A stretch of DNA of 64,000 nt, taken from the NCBI GenBank assembly GCA_002353485.1, contig DEJS01000022.1:75448-139447 (forward strand). Reading direction: 5' to 3'. The notes under the pieces were generated by a model. That model ran no database searches. It saw only the letters and a program-made list of their open reading frames with translations, and was not told the origin of the DNA. Positions within the stretch are counted from its first letter, which is position 1; each line of letters opens with the position of its first letter. The position numbers and the translations under genes were made by a program. Positions 32,223 to 41,600 of the stretch are shown here, piece by piece. Source of the stretch: Prevotella sp. UBA2742. Its GTDB lineage: Bacteria > Bacteroidota > Bacteroidia > Bacteroidales > Bacteroidaceae.

Positions 32223-33026
32223 TTACTTTGGCTGTTTGCCGATGTATGCCAGGATACCACCGTCGACATACAGCACATGTCCGTTGACAGCATCCGAAGC
32301 ATGCGAAGCCAGGAACACAGCGGGGCCGCCCAGTTCTGAGGGGTCGAGCCAACGTCCAGCAGGTGTCTTGGCGCAGATGAACAAGTCGAACGGGTGACGG
32401 CTTCCGTCTGGCTGACGCTCACGCAGCGGTGCGGTCTGTGGCGTAGCGATATAGCCCGGGCCAATACCATTACACTGGATGTTGTATTCTCCGTACTCTG
32501 AGCAGATGTTACGAGTCAGCATCTTCAGTCCACCCTTGGCAGCAGCATACGCGCTGACCGTCTCGCGGCCCAGCTCTGACATCATCGAGCAAATATTGAT
32601 AATCTTACCCTCGCGACGCTCCATCATCTCAGGAATAACGGCAGCACTCACGATGTAGGGAGCCACCAGGTCGACATCGATGACCTGCTGGAACTCCTGA
32701 CGCTTCATCTCGTGCATGGGAATACGCTTGATGATGCCGGCGTTGTTCACCAGGATGTCTATCTGACCTACCTCCTGATGAATCTTCTCCACCAGTGCCT
32801 TCACAGCCACCTCGTCGGTAACGTCGCATACATAGCCCTTCACGTTCTCAATACCGGCCTCCTTGTAGTTGGCCAGGCCACGCTCCAGAGCAGCCTCGTT
32901 AATGTCGTTAAAGATGATGGTTTTGATACCTGCTCCCACAAAAGCCTTTGCAATGTTGAAGCCAATGCCATAAGATGCGCCGGTAATCCACGCATTCTTA
33001 CCTTCTAATGAAAATGGATTTGCCAT
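32223..33026 (-). CDS. Short-chain dehydrogenase (gluconate 5-dehydrogenase-like)
   Basis: A 267-residue classical SDR. The NAD(P) loop is TGASYGIG (15-22), followed by NNAGI (about 93-97); the catalytic Ser lies in ICSMMSELG and the Tyr/Lys pair in YAAAKGG. The sequence resembles the KduD/Ido gluconate 5-dehydrogenase group, which interconverts keto sugar acids such as 5-ketogluconate or 2-dehydro-3-deoxygluconate. No sugar-acid pathway genes are adjacent, so the substrate assignment is tentative. It follows the tRNA-Gln gene on the same strand by 33 bases and could be reached from the tRNA promoter. Confidence 0.82.
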   Translation of the reverse strand: MANPFSLEGKNAWITGASYGIGFNIAKAFVGAGIKTIIFNDINEAALERGLANYKEAGIENVKGYVCDVTDEVAVKALVEKIHQEVGQIDILVNNAGIIKRIPMHEMKRQEFQQVIDVDLVAPYIVSAAVIPEMMERREGKIINICSMMSELGRETVSAYAAAKGGLKMLTRNICSEYGEYNIQCNGIGPGYIATPQTAPLRERQPDGSRHPFDLFICAKTPAGRWLDPSELGGPAVFLASHASDAVNGHVLYVDGGILAYIGKQPK

Positions 33027-33059
33027 AAGTAGTCTTGTTTTAAGTCATTGAATGTTTTG

Positions 33060-33130
33060 TTGTCCAAGGCGGATTCGAACCACCACAAACAGAACCAAAA
33101 CCTGTTGTGCTACCATTACACCATTGGACA
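33060..33130 (-). tRNA. tRNA-Gln (anticodon TTG)
   Basis: The minus strand folds into a full cloverleaf: acceptor TGTCCAA/TTGGACA, a D-arm, an anticodon stem ACAGG/TCTGT with loop TTTTGGT (anticodon TTG), and a T-arm containing GGTTCGAATCC. The discriminator base is A, and CCA is not encoded. A perfect promoter lies 33 bases upstream. Confidence 0.95.
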
Positions 33131-33162
33131 GTCTTCGCAGCCTCCATTGCGAAATGCGACTG

Positions 33163-33194
33163 CAAAGGTAGGAAAAAAATGGCATACTGCCAAA
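33163..33194 (-). promoter_or_regulatory. Promoter of tRNA-Gln
   Basis: On the minus strand TTTG (33191-33194), 20 bases and TACCTTTG (33163-33170) match the consensus exactly. Confidence 0.8.
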
Positions 33195-33204
33195 TTTTTC
33201 CCGA

Positions 33205-34500
33205 TTATTTCACTACCAGCAGATAATAATTCTTCTTACCTTTCTGTGCCAGCAGGTACTTTCCGTCAATCAGGTCGTCTGCGGTCACGGCACGATTCTG
33301 GTCGCTGAGCTTCTCCTTGTTCAGGCTCACGCCGCCACCCTGTACCATTTTGCGCATCTCACCCTTCGAAGGGAACACAGGAGCCACGGTGGTCAGCAGC
33401 TCAATAGCGGGCTGGCCCAGCTGGTCTTTAGAAATCTCAAACTGGGGTACACCGTCGAAGACGTCGAGGAACGTCTGCTCGTCCAGCTTCTCCAGTCCCT
33501 CCTTGGTAGACTTGCCAAAGAGCAGGTTCGAAGCTTCGATGGCAGCATCCAGAGCCTCACGCGAGTGTACCATCACCGTCACCTCCTCGGCCAGACGCTT
33601 CTGCAGCACACGGCGGCCCGGGTCCTGCTTGTGCTCCTCAACGAGGGCATCGATGGTCTCCTTGTCCAGCGACGTAAAAATCTTGATATAGCGTTCGGCG
33701 TCGTCGTCGCTTACGTTCAGCCAGAACTGGTAGAACTTATACGGTGTAGTGCGCTTGGGGTCAAGCCAGATGTTTCCACTCTCGGTCTTACCGAACTTCT
33801 TACCATCGCTCTTGGTGATGAGCGGACATGTCAAGGCGAAGGTCTCCACCTCGTTGCCCAGCGTACGGCGAATCAGCTCCGTTCCCGTGGTCATGTTGCC
33901 CCACTGGTCGTTGCCGCCCAGCTGCAGCTTCACGCCGTAGTGCTGATACAGGTACAGGAAGTCGTAGCCCTGCAACAGCTGGTAGGTAAATTCCGTAAAC
34001 GACAGTCCGTCGCGTGCCGTACCGTTCAGACGCTGCTGGACACTCTCCTTGGCCATCATGTAGTTCACCGTGATGTGCTTACCCACCTCGCGGGCAAAGT
34101 CAAGGAACGTAAAGTCCTTCATCCAGTCGTAGTTGTTCACCATCACAGCGGCATTAGCCTCCTTCGACTCAAAGTCCAGGAACTTAGCCACCTGCCGCTT
34201 GATACACTCCTGGTTGTGGCGCAGCGTCTCGTCGTTTAGCAGGTTACGCTCCTGCGACTTACCCGAGGGGTCGCCAATCATTCCCGTTGCACCACCCACC
34301 AGGATGATGGGCTTATGACCACAACGCTGCAGATGACGCAGCATCATAATGCCACACAGGTGACCAATATGCAGCGAGTCTGCCGTGGGGTCAGTACCCA
34401 GGTAGGCCGTCACCATCTCTTTCTGTAACAGTTCCTCGGTACCTGGCATCATCTGTGCCAGCATACCGCGCCATTTCAGTTCTTCAACAAAGTTCTTCAT
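33205..34500 (-). CDS. tyrS: Tyrosyl-tRNA synthetase
   Basis: Charges tRNA-Tyr with tyrosine. The 431-residue protein has the class I signatures: the HIGH motif as HIGHL (about 42-46), GGATGMIGDPSGKS, GGNDQWGNM in the tyrosine pocket, and a KMSKS-like KFGKT. The C-terminal S4-like RNA-binding domain (VQGGGVSLNKEKL) ends the chain. Length is typical. It is the last gene of the run DUF4271-hemD-rnpA-yidD-tyrS. A ten-unit 8-base tandem repeat ends 14 bases upstream of its ATG, in the gap to yidD. Confidence 0.97.
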   Translation of the reverse strand: MKNFVEELKWRGMLAQMMPGTEELLQKEMVTAYLGTDPTADSLHIGHLCGIMMLRHLQRCGHKPIILVGGATGMIGDPSGKSQERNLLNDETLRHNQECIKRQVAKFLDFESKEANAAVMVNNYDWMKDFTFLDFAREVGKHITVNYMMAKESVQQRLNGTARDGLSFTEFTYQLLQGYDFLYLYQHYGVKLQLGGNDQWGNMTTGTELIRRTLGNEVETFALTCPLITKSDGKKFGKTESGNIWLDPKRTTPYKFYQFWLNVSDDDAERYIKIFTSLDKETIDALVEEHKQDPGRRVLQKRLAEEVTVMVHSREALDAAIEASNLLFGKSTKEGLEKLDEQTFLDVFDGVPQFEISKDQLGQPAIELLTTVAPVFPSKGEMRKMVQGGGVSLNKEKLSDQNRAVTADDLIDGKYLLAQKGKKNYYLLVVK

Positions 34501-34514
34501 TTATATTATTCGTT

Positions 34515-34594
34515 ATTTCGATACTTCGATATTTCGATACTTCGATGATTCGATGATTCGATGATTCGATGCCTCGGTGCCTTGATGCTTCGGC
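34515..34594. repeat. Ten-unit 8-base tandem repeat upstream of tyrS
   Basis: Units of 8 bases run without gaps: ATTTCGAT, ACTTCGAT, ATTTCGAT, ACTTCGAT, three copies of GATTCGAT, then diverging GCCTCGGT, GCCTTGAT and GCTTCGGC. The array lies between the yidD stop and the tyrS start, i.e. in the tyrS leader. Units on the tyrS side are least diverged. Confidence 0.9.
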
Positions 34595-34604
34595 GGCTAA
34601 ATCC

Positions 34605-34850
34605 TTAATCCGGCACGGGGTCGTAGCCTGAGCCTCCCCAGGGGTGACACCTCAGAATGCGTCTGACGGCCAGCCATAGCCCTTTAACGGGTCCGTGTTT
34701 CAGCAGCGCCTGTCGCGCATATTCGCTACATGTGGGCGTAAACCGGCACGAAGGACCTAACAGCGGCGATATGGCAATCTGGTAGAACCTTATGGGCAGC
34801 ACCAGCAGCCACGCCACACCTTTCGACACCATCCGCACTACATCCCTCAT
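34605..34850 (-). CDS. yidD: Membrane protein insertion efficiency factor YidD
   Basis: An 81-residue YidD protein, thought to help YidC insert inner-membrane proteins. The family signature is clear: LPIRFYQIAISPLLGPSCRFTPTCSEYARQAL (positions about 20-51, with two conserved Cys), then GPVKGLWLAVRRILRCHPWGGSGYDPVP. An N-terminal amphipathic helix may attach it to the membrane. It follows rnpA by 31 bases, a nearly universal arrangement. Confidence 0.95.
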   Translation of the reverse strand: MRDVVRMVSKGVAWLLVLPIRFYQIAISPLLGPSCRFTPTCSEYARQALLKHGPVKGLWLAVRRILRCHPWGGSGYDPVPD

Positions 34851-34881
34851 AGCTTCTCCATCACGCCTTCCGGCATTTCGC

Positions 34882-35268
34882 TCATAGTTTCTCCGCCACG
34901 CGTTGCATCACTGTCACCACCCTTTTCTCCACCTCTGCAGAGGGACGGTGTCCGTCGGCTATCCATATAAACGCCATCAAAAACTGTTTGCCTGGCGCCA
35001 CGGCGTCGTACAACAGTTCCTTGTGCTGTCTGAAGGCCTCGCGCACCTGACGTTTCACACGGTTGCGGTCAACGGCATGCTTAAAGCGTTTCTTGGGTAC
35101 GCTGACCAGCATCTGCACCTTCGCGTCGTAGTCAGTAGCATCGCGCTGGGCGAACACCACCCTAAGAGGAAAAGCAGCCACCGAACGACTGCCTTCTCCG
35201 CCAAAGAGCGTGTCTATCAGCTTCCGGCTGACCATGCGCTCCCGTTTCCTCAGCGTAGGAGCCATCAT
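34882..35268 (-). CDS. rnpA: Ribonuclease P protein component
   Basis: The protein subunit of RNase P, which binds the leader of precursor tRNAs and assists the catalytic RNA. The 128-residue protein holds the RNR-type motif KHAVDRNRVKRQVREAFR (about 73-90), diagnostic of the family, and LMLVSVPKKR-like strands before it. It lies between hemD and yidD; the usual upstream rpmH is not present here. Length is normal. Confidence 0.94.
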   Translation of the reverse strand: MMAPTLRKRERMVSRKLIDTLFGGEGSRSVAAFPLRVVFAQRDATDYDAKVQMLVSVPKKRFKHAVDRNRVKRQVREAFRQHKELLYDAVAPGKQFLMAFIWIADGHRPSAEVEKRVVTVMQRVAEKL

Positions 35269-35293
35269 TGTTTATGTATTATATAATAAGGCG

Positions 35294-36043
35294 TTAACCT
35301 TGTCGTTCCAACAAAAAATGCTGCAGGGCACCCGTCATCGAAGGATATTTCTCCGACGGAGCCTCAAGGTCCAGTCGCAGGCCAGCGTCGCGTACGGCCT
35401 TTGCCGTAGCAGGGCCGAAGGTAGCAATGGCAATGTCGCCCTGCTTGAAGTCGGGGAAATTCTTGGTCAGCGACTCAATACCCGAAGGACTGAAGAAGAT
35501 CAGCATGTCGTAGTCGAAGTTCTTCACCTCCTCGGGGGTGAAGTCGTTGCTCACCGTACGATACATGACGCACTCCTTGTGTTTCAGCTTCTTGGCATCC
35601 AGCATGTTAGCCACGGTGTCGTTATGCACATCGCTCATCGGCACCAGGTAGCGCTCCGCCTTGTGTTTCGCCATCGTAGGTATCAGGTCCTCTATCTTAC
35701 CAGTAGTACCGAAGAATACCTTACGCTTACGATACTGCACATACTTTTGTATGTAGAGCGAGATGGTCTCCGTGACGCAGAAGTACTTCATGTCTTCAGG
35801 AATGGCCACACGCAGCTCCTTGGCCAGCGTAAAGAAGTGGTCAATGGCATGACGTGAGGTGAAAACAATAGCCGAGTAGTCTAGAATGTTTACTTTTTGT
35901 GTGCGGAATTCCTTGGCAGTTATTCCTTCTACCTTGATAAAGGGACGGAAGACAAGCTCCACGTCAAATTTCGTTGCGATGTCGTAGTAAGGCGACTTCT
36001 CGCTTGACGGCTTAGGCTGCGAAACCAGAATCTTCTTGATCAT
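35294..36043 (-). CDS. hemD: Uroporphyrinogen-III synthase
   Basis: A 249-residue HemD-fold protein that would cyclise hydroxymethylbilane to uroporphyrinogen III in tetrapyrrole synthesis. Sequence conservation in this family is low. Supporting features are the start KKILVSQPKP, the DYSAIVFTSRHAIDHFF phrase (about 54-70), the second-domain KHKAERYLVPMSDV and FFSPSGIESLTKNFPDF, and TFGPATAKAVRDAGL. Its place after DUF4271 and before rnpA is conserved in Bacteroidales. I cannot say whether the rest of the haem pathway is in this organism. Confidence 0.85.
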   Translation of the reverse strand: MIKKILVSQPKPSSEKSPYYDIATKFDVELVFRPFIKVEGITAKEFRTQKVNILDYSAIVFTSRHAIDHFFTLAKELRVAIPEDMKYFCVTETISLYIQKYVQYRKRKVFFGTTGKIEDLIPTMAKHKAERYLVPMSDVHNDTVANMLDAKKLKHKECVMYRTVSNDFTPEEVKNFDYDMLIFFSPSGIESLTKNFPDFKQGDIAIATFGPATAKAVRDAGLRLDLEAPSEKYPSMTGALQHFLLERQG

Positions 36044-36050
36044 CAGTGTC

Positions 36051-37079
36051 CTAAAAATTAATCTTTAAACTATTTGCCACAAGCTCCAATGCCGCCCAGA
36101 AGACAAACAAAGGAATGGCTTCGAGGGTGCAAAAGTACAAAATTATTTGCGAACTGGCAACGTTTCTTCTGAAAAAGATGACATAAGCCCTGAAAATCGT
36201 CAGTATTTTAACAATAACAAAGGCCACAGCGGCCAAAATCATAACATATTCCAACGCAAGTCCCATGTATGCCTGCAACAAGAAAACGGGAAACAGCAAG
36301 GCACCCTCCAACGATGTAATAAAAAGAAACGACTTCATCCACTGTACGTTTCTTTTACCATCAAAGAACACATTGTTCACCCACGTGTACAGCAGCGTCT
36401 TCACCAAGAAGTATGCCACCGTCATGCCTGCGTATATGCCCAACAGCAGGTACTGTGACGACAGCACGTTAGTCTCGCCGTAGCGCTCTATGCTGTAATA
36501 GAAGAACAGCAGCGCAATGAGAAAGCCCGTCAGTGCCATCAGGAACAACTGGAACTTCAGCTCCAGACCCGTCTCCCACAGCTCCAGCTGGCTACCGCTG
36601 TCCCAGTATACAAAGCTCTTCACCTGACGTACTATAAAGTCCTTCACGTTGGCCACCGACACCACAGCCATCAGGAAAGCCACCAGCAACAGCAGCGATA
36701 TCACATTGTCGCCGTGAATAGTATACGGGATAGGGTCGCCGGCCACGCCGTAGCGTCCACCCTGCAGCTCGGCATGGAACATCGAGTCCTTCGAGAAGAA
36801 ACTTTCCTTGTAGTATTGCGGCAGCTGCTCGTCCAGAATGTTGCGACCCTTGTCGTGACCCGGCAGGTGCAACGTGTCAGGTCGCTGGCTCCAGCGTATC
36901 TCCGACGGCTTGAAGTGAGCCTGTATGGCCGAGTCCTGCTGTGCCGGAGTGGCATTACGCGGCAGCCAGCTCAACACCATGCGCGGGGTCAGCACATAGT
37001 GCTGCGGGGCCTCCGCATCATCCTGCACCCCCACTCCATTGTTCACTATGCTGTCCTGCTGCAACGCCATACCCTTCAC
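36051..37079 (-). CDS. DUF4271 multi-pass membrane protein
   Basis: A 342-residue protein with a soluble N-terminal region of about 125 residues (proline- and histidine-containing, extracytoplasmic or cytoplasmic unknown) and about six to seven membrane helices from residue 127 (NVISLLLLVAFLMAVVSV) to the end. The arrangement and its position directly before hemD match the Bacteroidetes DUF4271 family, whose function is unknown. An alternative start is the ATG three codons later (37070). It heads the run that ends with tyrS. Confidence 0.8.
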   Translation of the reverse strand: MKGMALQQDSIVNNGVGVQDDAEAPQHYVLTPRMVLSWLPRNATPAQQDSAIQAHFKPSEIRWSQRPDTLHLPGHDKGRNILDEQLPQYYKESFFSKDSMFHAELQGGRYGVAGDPIPYTIHGDNVISLLLLVAFLMAVVSVANVKDFIVRQVKSFVYWDSGSQLELWETGLELKFQLFLMALTGFLIALLFFYYSIERYGETNVLSSQYLLLGIYAGMTVAYFLVKTLLYTWVNNVFFDGKRNVQWMKSFLFITSLEGALLFPVFLLQAYMGLALEYVMILAAVAFVIVKILTIFRAYVIFFRRNVASSQIILYFCTLEAIPLFVFWAALELVANSLKINF

Positions 37080-37090
37080 TAAAATTATGA

Positions 37091-37166
37091 ACCACTAATT
37101 ACACTAATTTCACTAATTATATTTAGACTACATATTACAATTAGTTCAATTAGTGTAATTAGTGGT
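37091..37166. repeat. 19-base inverted repeat built from the dispersed word
   Basis: ACCACTAATTACACTAATT (37091-37109) and its perfect complement (37148-37166) flank a 38-base spacer in the gap between the DUF4271 gene and metK. The word is the same as the dispersed repeat at 40-58 and 44272-44290 with one base changed. Confidence 0.85.
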
Positions 37167-37200
37167 CCAATACTAAATTCGTTGTCAAATCATCAATGTA

Positions 37201-38460
37201 TCATTCCAGCCCGAAAGCGCGCTTGATGTCGGCTACGCGGTCCAGTTTCTCCCACGTAAACAACTCCACGTCAATGGTCTTCGTCTCGTGGTAGCGGCTG
37301 GTAAACGTCTTCTTCACCACCTCCGGCTGTCGTCCCATGTGTCCGTAGGCAGCTGTCTCCAGGTACATGGGCTGTCGCAGCTTCAGCGTACGCTCGATGG
37401 CCTTGGGTCGCAGGTCGAAGAGCTGTTCTATCTTCTTGGCTATCTCGCCGTCGGTCATGTCCACATGCTTGCGTCCGTACGTGTTCACATAGATGTTCAT
37501 TGGGCGTGCCACGCCGATGGCGTAGCTCACCTGCACCAGCATCTCGTCGCTCACGCCGGCAGCCACCATGTTCTTCGCAATGTGGCGTGCAGCGTAGGCA
37601 GCCGACCGGTCCACCTTGCTCGAGTCCTTACCCGAGAAGGCCCCGCCGCCGTGTGCGCCCTTGCCACCGTACGTATCAACGATAATCTTGCGCCCCGTAA
37701 GTCCCGTATCGCCGTGGGGACCGCCTATGACGAACTTACCCGTGGGGTTGACGTAATACTTGATGTGGTCGTCAAACAAGTCCAGCACCTTCTGCGAGTG
37801 AATTTTCTGCTTCACCCTCGGTATCAAAATGTTCATCACGTCGTTGCGTATGGTCTGCTGCATGGCGTCGTCGTCGGCAAACTCGTCGTGCTGTGTCGAC
37901 ACCACGATGGTGTCAATGCGCTCGGGAATGCCCTCGTCGCTGTACTGCACCGTCACCTGGCTCTTGGCGTCGGGGCGCAGATAAGTCATCACCTGCCCCT
38001 CCTTCCTTATTTCAGCCAGCGTACGCATGATGAGGTGTGCCAGGTCCAGCGATACCGGCATCAGGTTCTCCGTCTCGTTCGTGGCATAGCCGAACATCAT
38101 GCCCTGGTCGCCGGCACCCTGTTCCTCCTCCTCGCCGTTGTCTACACCTCGGTTTATGTCCTCGCTCTGCTCGTGTATAGCCGTCAGAATGCCACACGAG
38201 TTACCGTCGAACTGGTATTCAGCCTTCGTATATCCAATACGCTTGATGGTGTTACGGGCTATGGTCTGCAGGTCAATATACACCTCGCTCCTCACCTCGC
38301 CCATCAGCACCACCTGACCCGTGGTGACAAACGACTCGCAGGCCACGCGAGCATGCTCGTCGTAGGCCAGGAACTGGTCCAGTATGGCGTCACTTATCTG
38401 GTCGGCCACCTTGTCGGGATGACCCTCACTTACTGACTCTGATGAAAACAAATAACTCAT
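37201..38460 (-). CDS. metK: S-adenosylmethionine synthetase
   Basis: Makes S-adenosylmethionine from methionine and ATP. The 419-residue protein has the ATP-binding GHPDKVADQISD near the start, the signature GAGDQGMMFGYA (about 117-128), the phosphate-binding GGGAFSGKD (about 273-281), and the catalytic His/Asp/Lys residues in these motifs. It is slightly longer than the usual 380-400 residues because of an insertion around residues 105-115 and the C-terminus. Monocistronic, with a consensus promoter. Confidence 0.97.
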   Translation of the reverse strand: MSYLFSSESVSEGHPDKVADQISDAILDQFLAYDEHARVACESFVTTGQVVLMGEVRSEVYIDLQTIARNTIKRIGYTKAEYQFDGNSCGILTAIHEQSEDINRGVDNGEEEEQGAGDQGMMFGYATNETENLMPVSLDLAHLIMRTLAEIRKEGQVMTYLRPDAKSQVTVQYSDEGIPERIDTIVVSTQHDEFADDDAMQQTIRNDVMNILIPRVKQKIHSQKVLDLFDDHIKYYVNPTGKFVIGGPHGDTGLTGRKIIVDTYGGKGAHGGGAFSGKDSSKVDRSAAYAARHIAKNMVAAGVSDEMLVQVSYAIGVARPMNIYVNTYGRKHVDMTDGEIAKKIEQLFDLRPKAIERTLKLRQPMYLETAAYGHMGRQPEVVKKTFTSRYHETKTIDVELFTWEKLDRVADIKRAFGLE

Positions 38461-38495
38461 ATCTTCTTATTTCTTCTTATTTCCGTTAGCGGTTG

Positions 38496-38527
38496 CAAAA
38501 TTACAAAGATTTCGGCAAACCTCCAAA
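38496..38527 (-). promoter_or_regulatory. Promoter of metK
   Basis: On the minus strand TTTG (38524-38527), 20 bases and TAATTTTG (38496-38503) match the consensus. The leader to the ATG at 38460 is about 30 bases. Confidence 0.75.
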
Positions 38528-38554
38528 CCCTTTGGCCTTTTTCTACCCTTCACA

Positions 38555-38598
38555 AAAAAAAGTGGCGGCTCCCGTCAGAGGGGCACCGCCACTTTTTT
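38555..38598 (-). terminator. Terminator of the repeat-protein gene
   Basis: AGTGGCGG (38561-38568) and CCGCCACT (38586-38593) form the stem, flanked by seven A on the left and six T on the right, so it could act in either direction. It lies 15 bases after the stop of the 1,820-residue gene. Confidence 0.85.
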
Positions 38599-38612
38599 GA
38601 ATCTTATTATCT

Positions 38613-41600
38613 TTACTTAACAACCACCTTTTTACCATTGTGGATGTAGAGGCCCTTGGCGGGCTTGTCGACGCGGACACCCTGGATGGTGTACCAAGCA
38701 CCGTCGTCAGCCTTCTCGGCCTCAACGCCCTCAATACCGGTTACGGGGTTGTAGTGGCCGCCGTCGGCATACCAGCGCGGGTCACCGGTCTTCTTGTCAA
38801 ACTGCACGGAGTAGGCGCTCAGCGTGAAGTCGCCCTCTGCGGGACGCTTGAATCCGGGATCGCCCGTCAGGTCAGAGCCGTTGCCGTAGTTGCCCTGGTC
38901 GGCGGCAGCACCGCCTACGATGAACGTGTTGTTCTCCATCAGGCTGGCCTTGCTGAACTGCGCGAACTTCTTCGAGCCGAGCATGCGGCGCATGGTCTGT
39001 GAGTCGCAGTCGTACCAGATGTTGTTCTTGACAGTGACGATGCCCTGGGCGTTCTTGCCCACGATGCCGCTGTAGTTACCCCACTGGCCGTCGCTCTTCA
39101 GGAGGCCGTAGAAGGTGTTGTTCTCGTAGGTGAACGACCATGTGGCGTCAGCCTTGTCGAAGCCGAAACGGTCTATGCGGGCCGAGTTGTTGTAGCGTAC
39201 GAAGTACTTGGCCACCTCGTTGTTGCCGTAGAAGGTCGAGTTCTTGATGGTCAGGTTGTTCACGCCACCGGCCTGGAAGGCTATGAGGGCTTCGTACTTC
39301 ACGGCCTCGGTCTCCAGCTGCATCACGCAGTCGTCGATGGTCAGGTCAATGACGCAGTACTTCACGTTGTTGTCGTAGATGATGCTGTTCTTCAGTCCGT
39401 TCACCTTCAGTCCGCTCAGCGTCAGCTCGTCGAACTTGTAGTAGTCGGTGTACTCGACGCCGGCAGCGCGGTTCAGTGCGGGAGCAGCAGCTTCGGTCGA
39501 AGCCTTAGGCATGAATCCGCCCGTAGGAGTCTTGCTCAGCAGGATGAACGGATCGTTGTGCTCCACGTCGATAATGACGTTCTTACCAGTGATGGCGATA
39601 GCCTTGTCGGCTACGATGGTCTGCTTTGCCGTGTAGCGGGCGTTCTCCTCGAGCTGGAACTTGGTAATACCTATCTCCACAGCCGCGTTGATAGCCTTGG
39701 CCAGGTCCTTGTCGTCGTCAAGGTCGGCAGCGCTAATCTTCATGGCAGCATTGAGCCAACGCGGGTCACCAATCTTAGCTTCTCTCTGCGGGCAGACACC
39801 CAGACCCAGATTACCGTTCACCACATCATCGGGAGTAGCAAACGTAAGGTCGCCCTCGATAGTACCACCTACACCAGGAATCTTTGCCAAGATGGCATTA
39901 TTGTCAGTACCATCCTCCTTCACGAACGAGTTGTACTGAACCAGCATCGAAGAAGGAGCCTGGCCGTTGAAGGCAAAGTTGTCAGAGATGACCACATTGT
40001 GGTTGAAGTCGAGCGACAGGTTAGAAGTAGGAGCCATTGATCTGTTGCTCATCTGAGGAGCCGTCAGCATAGCACCAATCTGCAGACCTATCACCTGATA
40101 GAAGGTGTTGTAGCTTGCGTTGATGGTCTGAGCTGTTACACCAGCCGAAGCGGCATCTGTAGTTGCCTTGTAAGCCAGGGCTGCACCGTTCATCGTAGAC
40201 TTTGTCACCGTCAGGTTCTCAACGACACTGCCATCCATATCGATTACAGTACCGCCAGTAGTCTGAACCAGCACATTCTCTACGGTGAAGTTAGGAATCA
40301 CATACTTCTGGCCGTTGGCATTGAACAGTGCACCGCCCAGATTCTTAACCTCGAAGTTCTTCAGCTCTACGTTGTAGATGTTGGAGTAGAATCCCATCTC
40401 GTTAGGCGTGCCGGAGATTTGCGAGTCGCTTATCTTCACGAATCCATCGATTGAGTTAGCATCGATGACGGCAGGGTTCTCTACGTCGTTGCCCAGAATC
40501 TGGATGGCGGTGATGGTCTCGATGGGCTTCGAGATGACATAGTTGGCACCGCCCTGCAGCGTCAGCTTGATGTAGGCGGGGTTGGGACTGTTCTGCAGAT
40601 AGCTGTCGAGGAACAGAGCCAGGTCGGTAGGACCGTTGGTGCCGTCCATGGCACCCAGGTTGGCAGGAACCTCAACCTCGATGGCAGCAGTAGAAGCGCC
40701 CATGTCAGTAACAGGATTCTTGGCGGTCAAAGTCCAGCGTGGGTCGCCAGGCATGGTAGCAGGCGCGGTAGCACCTTCGCCCAGAGCAAATGTACCATTG
40801 AAGTCGCCAGCGGCAGCATCGGTGAAGGTCACCACACCGGCAATGGTGTTCTTCACGGGCTCTGCCTCGTCACCAGTAGACTCAGAAGCGCCAGTGTCAG
40901 CACCACCGAAGTTGAAGACGTTGCCATCAATGTCAAACTGAGGATTTGCACTTGAGCCACCACCGTTCATACCCTTGATGGTCTGACCGCTCTTACCACA
41001 GTCGGCGAAGATATTGTTCTTGGCAACGAACTTAAGCCACTTCTGGCTGTTCTGACGGTGCGTGAAGAAGTTCTTGCCAGGAGCCAGGTTGTACATGGTG
41101 TTGTTCTCGAACTTGAAGGTCTGAACGGCATTACCATCGTACTCCGTGGTCTTCTGACCGCTCTGTGAGCTGTAGAACGACTTTGTGGTTGCCGTAGGAG
41201 CATAGAACGTAGAGTTCGTCACGGTGAAGTTCACAGCCGTGCTGCCCTTCGTGTAGTCGAAGGTGGTGGCGTCGGCAGCGAGCTCAACCACACTGTTGTC
41301 AACAGTGAAGTCACCGTAGTAGTTCTTGCAAGCGCTATAGAACAAGGCCTTCTTCAGACCCTTCACGGTAACACCCTTAATGCTTACGTTGGCCTCAGTC
41401 CACTCGGTGGGAGATTCAACCACGGCCATCTCAATGAAGTTGCCTCCCAGTGCAGAAGCGTCAATCGTTGCACCGTTACCGTTGATTGTCACGCTGGCAG
41501 GAGCGACGATGGCAGCACTGACGGTGTATGGTGTTTCAGAAGCTGTCAGGTTAATCGTGATGTTCTTCACAATCTTGCCCTCAGAGGCAGCAGCCAGAGC

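Noticed and set aside
34515..34594. The 8-base tandem array as a CRISPR-like array or replication iterons
   Set aside because: Units are too short and contiguous for CRISPR, and no replication initiator gene or other origin signs are nearby.
37288..38436. A 382-codon plus-strand frame opposite metK
   Set aside because: Shadow of metK; no motifs, His/Val-rich composition typical of antisense readings in high-GC genes.
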